DNA of 64,000 nt from Candidatus Nitrosotalea sp. TS (GTDB taxonomy: Archaea > Thermoproteota > Nitrososphaeria > Nitrososphaerales > Nitrosopumilaceae): the NCBI RefSeq assembly GCF_011319465.1, contig NZ_RCMB01000009.1:1-64000 (forward strand). Reading direction: 5' to 3'. Positions 36,311 through 44,071 of the stretch are shown here, in pieces. The position numbers were made by a program, and so were the translations under genes. Position 1 is the first letter of the stretch. Each line of letters opens with the position of its first letter. The notes beneath the pieces are model-generated. The model made no database searches and was not told where the DNA came from. It saw nothing but the letters and a program-made list of their open reading frames with translations.

Positions 36311-38067
36311 TTGGCAGATAGAACCAATGGACTATTAGAATACATACCAGGTGCAAGACCGCTCTTGCAACAGTCATCTAATGGGCAACCACTAGAAGGG
36401 TTTGCTCAGAATATACGAGACAGTGTAAGAGAATATGCTGAAGATGCACAAAACGAAGTTGAAAAAGGCCATAATTTTCTTCAATGGGTGCTTACTAGAG
36501 TATTTGAGGCAACAGAGGATGATGCGACCGATGCAATCATTGACGGCCCAAACGATCTTGGTATAGATGCATACCTGCCAGTTGACTTTTCAGAAGACAA
36601 GATCTATCTCTTTCAATCAAAATATGGAACTTCGCATTCCATGGAAGCCATTGCCAAGTTTAGGCAAGACGTGCAAAGTTTGCGCACAAAAGACATTGCA
36701 AAGATGCGACCCGAAATTGCACGCCTGGTAACACAGATCCAAGAAAAAAATCTAAAAATTGAGTGTATTTATGTTACCGACCAAAAAGTTGATGAGGAAA
36801 ATTACGAGTCTGTTGAGATACATGACATAGATACAATAATCCAGAAACTTTGGGACAGGATAAAAAAACCTGCAGTGGGAAAGAAGGCTACAATAAGGCT
36901 AGAGAGCAAACTGAGATACCAGAATACGTTGCTTGGAATATTGAAGTTAAGAGAGCTGACTAACTTTGTAACAAAAAACAGGGATTATGTCTTTGAATCA
37001 AACATAAGACAATGGATGCAGTTTAAAACTACTGTAAACAAGGGCTTGCGCGAGACTTTACAGGAATCTCCTAACAAGTTCTTTTACTACAATAACGGCA
37101 TAACTATAGTTGTAAATGATTTTGAGGAACTGGAGGATAATTCAATACTTTTACATGCACCGCAGATAGTCAATGGCGCGCAAACGTCTAATTCGGTATT
37201 AGATCATGCAAAGCGAACTCACAACTTGGATGGAAGCATTACCGTGACCATAATCAAGGCTGCCGATGAGCTTGACCAGAACAACATTACAAAGTACAGA
37301 AATTCGCAGAATGCAGTGAGAGGAAAAGATCTGGTTTCTTTGATGGATTTTCACAAGTCTATAAAATCACAGATGGAGAATTTTCGGATATTTTTATGAA
37401 ATACAAGCAGGCTCGTTTGACAGTAAAGCAAAATCACAGCAATCAGAATTCATTGGAGACTCGACATACAACAAGTATCTTCCAGACAATCACAAAAAAG
37501 TAATTGTTGCCAAAGATGCCATACAGGCATTTGTGGCAGGAATTGAGCAGAGACCTACGGAATCATACAGCTCTCCTGCACAATTCTTACCAAGAGGAAG
37601 TCAAGTATGATGAAGTATTCAATGAAAAGCTAAAAGACGATTGCAGGTTATTGTTGTACCCTTATGTTGTAAAAGAATATGCAAAAAAGACATTAAACTA
37701 TGGAAAGAAAGGAGGACATAAAACAAAAAGATATGCGACACTCTTTTTTGTTGCAGTTTACTTTAAAATTCTTCATGAAAAAATAATACTTACCAAAGGG
37801 GACTTTAAAGAAGACATTGCAAAACTAGAGCCAATTTTCAAGAGTGTCAAGCTAAACCAGAGAATTTTAAAACTTACAGATACAGTGGCGACAAAGTTTC
37901 TGGAAGATACCGTTGTTGACGATGAGATGACGGCTGCAAATACATACCATAATTTCTTCTCACATCACGTATGGCTAGATTCCATGATACGTGTTATTGA
38001 GAAGAAGATAAAGCAAGAAGAAGACGAGATTGCAAGTATCCGAAAAATAGTGCAAGATCTTTTCTAA
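36311..38067 (+). CDS. AIPR-family phage-resistance protein with PD-(D/E)xK-like N-terminus (two frameshifts)
   Basis: About 585 residues after repair of shifts near 37387 and 37610. The AIPR (abortive infection phage resistance) core is seen in KFFYYNNGITIVVNDFEE, APQIVNGAQTSNSVL, NITKYRNSQNAV and GYFYEIQAGSFDSK. Nearer the N-terminus, LGIDAYLPV and KIYLFQSKYG place D86 and Q102-x-K104 as a restriction-endonuclease-like D...QxK motif. A nuclease effector is therefore likely. The start is TTG at 36311. The gene stands alone just after tRNA-Cys, a common site for accessory DNA, with no methylase or partner seen. Confidence 0.85.
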
Positions 38068-38083
38068 AATTTCTATGAAAAGT

Positions 38084-38147
38084 AGCGGCAGATGGGTGAC
38101 CGATAGGTCTCTTGCAGGAGGTCCACATTAGCCATCCGTCTACCGCT
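38084..38147 (+). ncRNA. Candidate structured RNA or terminator hairpin
   Basis: The segments 38084-38096 and 38135-38147 form a 13-pair helix with one mismatch and two G-U pairs. Inside lies a second hairpin, GACC-GATA-GGTC (38098-38109), with a GNRA-type loop. T-runs flank both ends of the helix (TTTT after 38148, and AAAA before it), so either strand could be the RNA or the element may be a terminator. It is GC-rich in an AT-rich gap between two plus-strand genes. No known RNA family recognised. Confidence 0.35.
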
Positions 38148-38157
38148 GTTTTACAGT

Positions 38158-38379
38158 ATGAAATTGGTGGTATTTAACATCATTTTTATAACGAAAAAAA
38201 CGAATTTCAATAACTTGGAAGAAACAAAAAAATGCACTTTATGCAACGGTTCGTTGGATCACGAATACCATCCCATGGACACATGGAACGTCAAGGGATC
38301 ATTATGCAGTAAGTGTTATTCCAAAAAACTCGGGGAACATTATCCCGGTACTCATGAAAGGGTTAACAAGTCAAACTAA
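38158..38379 (+). CDS. Small zinc-finger protein (up to 73 aa)
   Basis: Cys pairs KKCTLCNGSLDHEYHP and GSLCSKCYSKK indicate a zinc ribbon, followed by EHYPGTHERVN. The extreme N-terminus (MKLVVFNIIFITKK) may not be translated: a later start is possible because the conserved-looking part begins near KKCTLC. The gene converges on the Cys-rich chelator gene with nine bases of overlap. Confidence 0.6.
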   Translation: MKLVVFNIIFITKKTNFNNLEETKKCTLCNGSLDHEYHPMDTWNVKGSLCSKCYSKKLGEHYPGTHERVNKSN

Positions 38380-38928
38380 AAACCAGCCAGTCTTTATCTG
38401 AGATTTATTTGACGCATCGCCTACTCCTGTAGCATATCTCCATACGTATCTGGCCCTAGTTTCCATCTTGCTCTTTATTTTGACAAGCGATTCAAGCTCA
38501 GAATGTATATTTCCAGTTGGACTAGAACAGCTTTCACAAAATTTGCATTTTGGATCTAGAGATGGTGGCTGAGATTCCATCAAAGGATAAGCCCTGCAGG
38601 CAAGAGGCCTATCTTGGTATATTTTGCATTTGTATCCACCATGGGGCGATCTGTCATTGCTTTCAGTATCAAGAAAAGGGCATGTGTTTCCATCAAGTTC
38701 CTTTCCCATTAGTTGATATGCAAGAATTTCATCGGGCTTGTCATTTTTTTCCGAAACCCCTATCCTTGGAAGAATTACTGGTGCAACAGAGTGCTTTTTT
38801 GCCAAAAGTTCGACTTTTTCTTTCTCATCAGGCAAGATGAGCACTCCTATTTTGCCAAATTGTACAGATGGATAGTATTCTCTTTCGATACAGCATTTAG
38901 AGCACCCTTCTACACAGGTAAAGTCCAA
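38371..38928 (-). CDS. YkgJ-type Cys-cluster (Fe/Zn-binding) protein
   Basis: 185 residues. The N-terminal FTCVEGCSKCCIEREYYP is the CxxxCxxCC metal-chelating block of the YkgJ/UPF0153 family, completed by GGYKCKIYQDRPLACRAYPL further on. Two more Cys pairs follow (CKFCESC). The cluster probably holds an iron or zinc ion. Function of the family is unclear. It was placed by these two motifs. Confidence 0.85.
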   Translation of the reverse strand: MDFTCVEGCSKCCIEREYYPSVQFGKIGVLILPDEKEKVELLAKKHSVAPVILPRIGVSEKNDKPDEILAYQLMGKELDGNTCPFLDTESNDRSPHGGYKCKIYQDRPLACRAYPLMESQPPSLDPKCKFCESCSSPTGNIHSELESLVKIKSKMETRARYVWRYATGVGDASNKSQIKTGWFLV

Positions 38929-39047
38929 TGAGATCCAGATGTTGAAAAGGGATAAAACCTATTTCATGATAGAATCATTTTAGAGCAACAGGTATTTTGC
39001 CAGGAAGCGTAATACCCTTATATCACCTCGCCTTATAAGTACCGAAT

Positions 39048-39329
39048 ATGGTAGCGTATAGATCTAGTATGCAGATAGTGCGAGATCTGCTTTCTGTCAC
39101 AGAAGAAAGTGGCGTAAGCGGCATCAATGTAACAGCACTCCTAACAAAGGCTAACTTATCACATTCAAGGCTCTCCAAGTTTATCGACAACCTAACTGGA
39201 GCAGGTCTAATAAACAAGATAGAGTTTGATGGCAAAAATACATTTGTCATAACTTCAAAGGGCAAGCAATACCTAGAAACCTACGTACAATTCCAGAGTT
39301 TGGCTGATTCTTTCGGTCTAGATCTCTAA
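39048..39329 (+). CDS. Winged-helix DNA-binding protein (paralog of the one at 31945)
   Basis: 93 residues. MVAYRSSMQIVRDLLSVTEE, helix-turn-helix VTALLTKANLSHSRLSKFID with NLTGAGLINKI, wing KNTFVITSKGKQYLETY, tail FQSLADSFGLDL. Same domain layout and tail as the 31945 protein but not linked to a membrane protein. Upstream is a TATA-like ACCTTATATC. A member of a thaumarchaeal regulator expansion; target unknown. Confidence 0.85.
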   Translation: MVAYRSSMQIVRDLLSVTEESGVSGINVTALLTKANLSHSRLSKFIDNLTGAGLINKIEFDGKNTFVITSKGKQYLETYVQFQSLADSFGLDL

Positions 39330-39586
39330 GATACCTACTAAATTTTAAAACAATCCATTTTTGAAATTATTTATAATTTTAAAAATAGGCAATTTTGGTT
39401 TTTGGCATAATTTCAAAAATACCATTTGTGGACATTACATTTGCAAAAAGAGAAAAGATGTAAAAGAATATTTTTTCAAACTTTTTGACAAATTTTTTAG
39501 ATCAGAATTAGATCTGTATGTCAGTGATAAGACAATCGACAGATCTATAAAGGCGTAGTCTGGGGTATGTTTGGGGAGTATAAGGC

Positions 39587-39685
39587 GTGACAGAAGTAAT
39601 AGCATGGTGGAAAGGACTTGCAAAAGAACTAGAGTTAGACATAGAGACTCTCAATGACTCACAACAAAGAAAGAAACAATTTTGA
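39587..39685 (+). CDS. Possible small protein (32 aa or longer after frameshift)
   Basis: From GTG 39587: VTEVIAWWKGLAKELELDIE, then TLNDSQQRKKQF and a stop. A one-base shift at the end would continue DFLLEQYNSNCLIDFRKFNF up to the tRNA-Thr gene. The composition (Trp pair, amphipathic helix) looks coding, and the sequence GGCGTG precedes it. Low certainty. Confidence 0.3.
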   Translation: MTEVIAWWKGLAKELELDIETLNDSQQRKKQF

Positions 39686-39746
39686 CTTTCTGCTAGAACA
39701 GTACAATAGCAATTGTTTGATAGATTTTAGAAAATTTAATTTTATG

Positions 39747-39820
39747 AGCCTCGAGTGGGATTCGATCCCACGGCCTAACGCTTACGAGGCGTTCGCTCTA
39801 CCAGGCTGAGCTATCGAGGC
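39747..39820 (-). tRNA. tRNA-Thr (CGT)
   Basis: On the minus strand, acceptor GCCTCGA pairs with TCGAGGC. Anticodon stem AACGC/GCGTT closes loop CTCGTAA, anticodon CGT. T arm GTGGGATCGAATCCCAC. Discriminator T. No intron and no encoded CCA. Divergent from the phosphohexomutase gene. Confidence 0.95.
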
Positions 39821-39831
39821 ATTGGTTCGCA

Positions 39832-41190
39832 ATGCCATCAGAGTTTATAAAAAGCCTTTGTGCTTTGGATTCATTGAAGGTAACAATTTCCGGGGTACGC
39901 GGAATTTTTGCTGATGATCTTAATCTCAAAGACATAATACATTTTTGTCGTAATTTTTCACATCTCATAGAATCAAAAAAATGCATTCTGGCACGAGATA
40001 CCAGACCGTCAAGTGAAATTCTTTCTCATGTTGCATCTGCCTCACTCATGGAAAGAGGCATCTCAGTGTACAATTTAGGGGTGGCACCTACCCCAGTTGC
40101 ATTCAGAGAATCAAGAAAATATGGGAGCGGACTGATTGTCACATCCTCCCACAACCCCCTAGAATGGAACGGATTAAAGTTCATCATAGAGGGAAGAGGG
40201 ATTAACGAATCAGAACTAGAACAGATGTTAAAAGAAAAACCACGACCAAAAGCAAAAATAGGTTTAGAATCAGAAATTGATTCTAGTTATATCAAAGAAG
40301 CTGCAAAATTGATTGGTAATGTAAGCGGTAAACCAAATGTTGTCGTTGATACGGGAGGCGGAGCAGCCTTTGAAGTGGCCCCATTACTTTTGGGCAAGAT
40401 AGGATGTAAAGTAAAAAAAATAAATGACATTCCAGGCAAGTCTTCGCGCGGGCCTGACCCAACTGCAGATAGATTATCAGATCTGGTAAAATTATCTAAA
40501 AAAGCAGACATTGGATTTGCATTTGATTTGGATGGGGACAGACTTGTAGTAGTAAAAGACGGCAAGAAACAAACACCTGATGTCACACTAGGACTGGGGG
40601 TTGCCAAAGCGCTTGAAATTGGATACAAAAAATTTGTTTTGAGCATAGACACAAGTGTTGCTATTGAGAAATTCATCAATAACGAGGGAGGTCAAGTCAA
40701 GAGATCCAAGGTGGGAGAAGCTAATGTTGTGGATTTGATGTTAAAAACAAACTCTCAAGCAGGTGGAGAAGGAAGTAGTGCCGGTTTTATCTTACCTGAG
40801 TTTAACATGTGCAGAGATGGATTGACTCACAAGTGGTCTGATTGCATCAATGGTTGGAACTAGAGAATTTTCTGATATTTCAAAGTTCATGGAAGGGATA
40901 TTTCCAAAGTAGAGTCAAGGTGAATGTAGACTCGAAATTTCATAAAAAAACAATGGAGATATTGAGCAAAAAGATGAAAGGAAAATTCAGCCACGTGATA
41001 ACAATGGATGGGAGTAAAATCAATCATAGATGAAGACAGTTGGGTTCTTGTACGACAATCAAACACTGAGCATAGTATCAGAATTTCTACGGAATCAAAC
41101 AATTTGAAAAAAGCAAAATCTATAGAAAAAGAGGTCTCGCATCTAGTAAGTAAAAGCTATGAAGAATCCAGACGAAGTAGAAATCATTAG
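39832..41190 (+). CDS. glmM: Phosphoglucosamine/phosphomannomutase family (three frameshifts)
   Basis: An alpha-D-phosphohexomutase. N-terminal frame: VTISGVRGIFADDL, ARDTRPSSEI, the phosphoserine loop VTSSHNPLEWNG, and the metal loop FAFDLDGDRLVVV. After shifts near 40830, 40900 and 41010 the sequence continues SGLIASMVGTREFSDISKF, KKMKGKFSHVITMDG and the C-terminal phosphate-binding domain (DSWVLVRQSNTEHSIRISTES). Restored length is about 450 residues. Substrate class (GlmM versus ManB) cannot be fixed from sequence. Its end overlaps the thiL start by about 32 bases. Confidence 0.88.
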
Positions 41191-42121
41191 TATATTTCAG
41201 AGCAGATTTGGGCAAAAATCAAGTTTTGTCCCAGAAGACTTGGAGATCCTAGCAATGGCCAATAGAAATTTTGCTGTCAAGTCAGACATGCTGGTTCAAA
41301 GTACAGATGTTCCAACTGGCATGAAGTTACACCAAGTTGCACGAAAGAGCATGGTTTCATGTGTGAGCGATTTTGCCTGCAAGGGAGTCAAGCCAAGATA
41401 TGCCACCATTTCACTTGCCATTCCTCAGGGATTTACTAGAAAAATGATAAATGATCTGGCAGATGGTTTTGCTCAAGCCTCAAGAGAATTTGATGTAAAG
41501 ATAGTTGGGGGAGACGTAAACAAAGGAAAGGAGATTGTAATTGATGTATCCATGTTTGGAATTGGTACGGGAAAAATAACTACCAAGGGGCGGGGCAAAA
41601 AAAGGGTGATGTTCATAATTACATCAGGACCCTTTGGGTACTCTTCATCAGGGCTGAAGATCATACTTGGGAACATCAAAGCAGAGCCAAAATTTGTTAA
41701 AAAATGCAAGAAAAGTGTCTTTTTGCCCACACCTAGGCTAGAGTTTGGATTAAGGGCGGCAAGATATTTTTCTTCTTCCATGGATTCAAGCGACGGCCTA
41801 TCTACAACTCTAAATGATATGAGCAGATTGAGCAAAAAGAGATTTGTCATAGATGCAGTTCCGACTGGAAAAGATGTGGAAACATTTGCAGAAAAGAAGA
41901 GAATGAGTCTGACAGATCTTGTCTTTTGTGGAGGCGAAGAGTACGAGATAGTTGCCACAGTTCCTGCAAAGAAGATCCAAGCAGTCAGAAGGCTTGCAAA
42001 GAGACTAGATGTGCCCCTTTTTGAAATAGGTCGCGTTACCAGCGGCAAAAATGTATCTCTCAGAGACGGAGAACGAGAAACGCCCCTCAAACGATGCGGA
42101 TGGGTTCACCTTAGATCCTAA
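41159..42121 (+). CDS. thiL: Thiamine-monophosphate kinase-like protein
   Basis: A 320-residue AIRS/PurM-fold enzyme. VKSDMLVQSTDVPTGM and VSCVSDFACKGVKPRYATIS carry the metal-binding Asp residues. VKIVGGDVNKGKEIVIDV, MDSSDGLSTTLNDM and the FCGGEEYEIVATV block are ThiL-type. The reaction is ATP-dependent phosphorylation of thiamine phosphate to the diphosphate. The start is ATG 41159, inside the phosphomutase end. A related hydrogenase-maturation HypE identity is less likely. Confidence 0.85.
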   Translation: MKNPDEVEIISIFQSRFGQKSSFVPEDLEILAMANRNFAVKSDMLVQSTDVPTGMKLHQVARKSMVSCVSDFACKGVKPRYATISLAIPQGFTRKMINDLADGFAQASREFDVKIVGGDVNKGKEIVIDVSMFGIGTGKITTKGRGKKRVMFIITSGPFGYSSSGLKIILGNIKAEPKFVKKCKKSVFLPTPRLEFGLRAARYFSSSMDSSDGLSTTLNDMSRLSKKRFVIDAVPTGKDVETFAEKKRMSLTDLVFCGGEEYEIVATVPAKKIQAVRRLAKRLDVPLFEIGRVTSGKNVSLRDGERETPLKRCGWVHLRS

Positions 42122-42184
42122 TGTTTTCTAGTCAACTGCGAAGCAGACGGGGTGAATTGAGACGGAGCGTCTTCAATAGTTACG

Positions 42185-42230
42185 CATAGTTATACATAGT
42201 TTTAATTATTCTACTATGCTATAACATAGT
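42185..42230 (+). promoter_or_regulatory. Operator-like repeats before the toxin-antitoxin genes
   Basis: CATAGT occurs at 42185 and 42195 (10-base period) and again at 42225. ACTATG at 42213 with CATAGT at 42225 makes a 6-6-6 perfect inverted repeat immediately before the antitoxin start. This arrangement fits an antitoxin-bound operator that autoregulates the module. Confidence 0.5.
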
Positions 42231-42392
42231 GAAGATAACATGCAACGAGCCACAAAGAAACCCAAAGAAGACAGTGGACGATCTCACGCCAGAAGAGATA
42301 GCAGACATCAAAGAATATGAAGTCCGATAAAGTCAAAGGCTAAGATAATACGAAGCACTTTAGAAGAACTGCTCAAAGACTTACATAGTTAA
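42229..42392 (+). CDS. Putative antitoxin, small (frameshifted)
   Basis: Read from GTG 42229 (or ATG 42239) the frame gives KKTVDDLTPEEIADIKEYE. After a one-base shift near 42330 it gives SKAKIIRSTLEELLKDLHS, ending at 42392. The pattern of LTPEE followed by a basic segment and a C-terminal LEELLK helix is that of small RelB-like antitoxins. It lies directly upstream of the toxin with one intervening base. Whether the frame break is natural decay or a sequencing error is unknown. Confidence 0.4.
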
Positions 42393-42393
42393 A

Positions 42394-42662
42394 TTGTGGA
42401 TACTTGCGCCAAACAAGAAGTTTATCAAACAATACAAGTTCATTGAGTTCTGATTTACAAAAAAGGGTAGACTCGGCACTTGACTGAACTAGTAAAGTCT
42501 GAAAACCCTATCAAACTAGGCGATTACAAATCAGAGTCTAAAAGTGCATGTGCCTATAATCTCGATAAGAGTAATAGAATTATCTACACCGTTGATTTTT
42601 CCAATAACGTAATAGAGCTCCGCAGAGTTGGCACTCATAAACAAGCATATGGCAAGGATTAG
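42394..42662 (+). CDS. RelE/ParE-superfamily toxin (frameshifts)
   Basis: From TTG 42394: WILAPNKKFIKQYK, then, with one-base shifts near 42442 and 42483, LSSDLQKRVDSAL and TELVKSENPIKLGDYKSE. The C-terminal YNLDKSNRIIYTVDFSNN and VIELRRVGTHKQAYGKD show the R-I-I-Y-x-V strand and the VGxHxxxY end typical of RelE/YoeB mRNA interferases. About 88 residues, the usual toxin size. It could be a functional module or a pseudogene. Confidence 0.55.
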
Positions 42663-42740
42663 AAATCAAGTACGTTTTCACAATAACAGTCTTCCAAACT
42701 ATCCAAGATTGAGATTACTCATAATTTCTGAACAAATGTT

Positions 42741-42747
42741 TTTTAAA
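42741..42747 (+). promoter_or_regulatory. TATA box of uS11
   Basis: TTTTAAA, 20-26 bases upstream of the uS11 ATG at 42767, typical archaeal spacing. Confidence 0.45.
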
Positions 42748-42766
42748 CCCGTTATAGAGTTCTGAA

Positions 42767-43180
42767 ATGTTGTCAGAGCAAGAAACTAAAGAGACTAAGG
42801 AGAAATGGGGCGTTGCCCACATATACAGTAGTTATAACAATACTATTGTCCATATCACAGATGTCTCTGGCGCCGAGACGGTAGCCATCAGCTCTGGTGG
42901 AAGACATGTAAATGCAGACAGATACGAGTCATCTCCTTATGCCGCAATGAAATCTACTGCAGCAGTTGTAGGATCCGCTCATGACAAAGGTTTCACAGGA
43001 CTTCACATCAGGGTAAGAGCTGTTGGTGGAGTAGGATCAAGAGTTCCTGGACCTGGAGCACAAGCAGCAATCAGAGCGCTGGCAAGAGGTGGATTTAAGA
43101 TTGGCAGAATTGATGATGTAACGCCTATTCCTCACGATACAACCCGCAAGAAGGGCGGTAAACGAGGAAGAAGAGTTTAG
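42767..43180 (+). CDS. rps11: 30S ribosomal protein uS11
   Basis: 137 residues. [80 protein letters not shown], and the end [19 protein letters not shown] are all uS11. It binds 16S rRNA on the platform. Here it stands alone, away from the usual archaeal uS13-uS4-uS11 cluster. Confidence 0.97.
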   Translation: MLSEQETKETKEKWGVAHIYSSYNNTIVHITDVSGAETVAISSGGRHVNADRYESSPYAAMKSTAAVVGSAHDKGFTGLHIRVRAVGGVGSRVPGPGAQAAIRALARGGFKIGRIDDVTPIPHDTTRKKGGKRGRRV

Positions 43181-43500
43181 GCTTCAACTAGTTTTACTTT
43201 TACTTTCACGTTTTTACTTTCAAAAAAGTTTATCATAAAACTTGCAAATTTTTCCTCATATGCTTTTCCTTTAGACGCTCGAATTTTGTCATCAAGTTTT
43301 AGTTGCATTGCAGACAAGAGCTCATCTTTTATCAATATCTTGAAAAACGCCCAGCCAAATCGATTCATGGGCTCGCTGATGAGAAATCCATCATGTACTT
43401 CACAAATCATTTGCAGGTTATCCATTGCAGAAGAAATTAGCTCAATATCTGTTTCATATTTTGTACTTGCAATTTCTAAGATAGTCGGTCTGTTATTCAT
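43177..43500 (-). CDS. Conserved hypothetical protein (107 aa)
   Basis: Soluble, mostly helical: [60 protein letters not shown]. No metal or catalytic motif. It converges on uS11 with a four-base overlap. Start ATG at 43500. Function unknown. Confidence 0.6.
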   Translation of the reverse strand: MNNRPTILEIASTKYETDIELISSAMDNLQMICEVHDGFLISEPMNRFGWAFFKILIKDELLSAMQLKLDDKIRASKGKAYEEKFASFMINFFESKNVKVKVKLVEA

Positions 43501-43607
43501 CTAGTTCCCCAGCCAAAGTCTGCAAAAATAACCATCTTACATTTCCAGATTGATTACACAATTATAAAATTTGATTTATTGGCATAAATAAACTAAGGAT
43601 TTTCCTG

Positions 43608-44071
43608 CTAGGTATCCAGAGTATCTACTTTAGATTCTTCCTTTAATTCACCAGTCTCTTCTTTTAATTCGTCAGTTTCTCCCTTTAGTTTGTCTGACCA
43701 TGATACCAACTTGCCATCCTGCTCAACTTTGATTGTGGTTTGCACCTTAACTCGGATTCCAATTGACCTAAAAAGTGTGAGCAGTTTTCCCCCATCAATA
43801 ATTTCAGTAACCTCACCAGACTGCAGCAACTCTGCAAGTTTTTCTACAACCATCCTGGTCTCTTCTGGAAATTGCGCCTCTGCATTCTCAAGAACTTCAA
43901 GCCCCTGTAACCAAGCTTCTTGACAACAATGTCTCGCGGCGATATAGTAGACGTGGTAGCTGGCTGGTTTGTCTTTAATTCCTCAGTCTTCTGTTTTTGT
44001 GAGATGTTTTTTTGCATCTCAAGTAATCGTTTTGCCTTCAAAAGTTCTAGTTCTTTGTCTTCCTCTGTCAT
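43608..44071 (-). CDS. PDCD5/TFAR19-like or related conserved protein (frameshifted)
   Basis: About 154 residues after repair of a shift near 43905. The N-terminus [20 protein letters not shown] resembles the helical start of PDCD5-type proteins. The centre (SPRDIVVKKLGYRGLEVLEN, AEAQFPEETRMVVEKLAELL) leads to GGKLLTLFRSIGIRVKVQTT and VEQDGKLVSWSDKLKG, with an acidic repetitive tail (ETDELKEETGELKEE). The N-terminal helix alone supports PDCD5; the rest may be a thaumarchaeal variant. It overlaps the RtcB stop by four bases. Confidence 0.45.

Noticed and set aside
36253-38080. Integrated element bounded by the tRNA-Cys 3' end
   Set aside because: No second copy of the tRNA 3' sequence is seen downstream, and no integrase gene is present.
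39361-39558. A 65-residue plus-strand reading frame after the winged-helix gene
   Set aside because: AT-rich, Phe/Lys/Ile-dominated, no recognisable pattern and no good start context; it looks like a chance frame.
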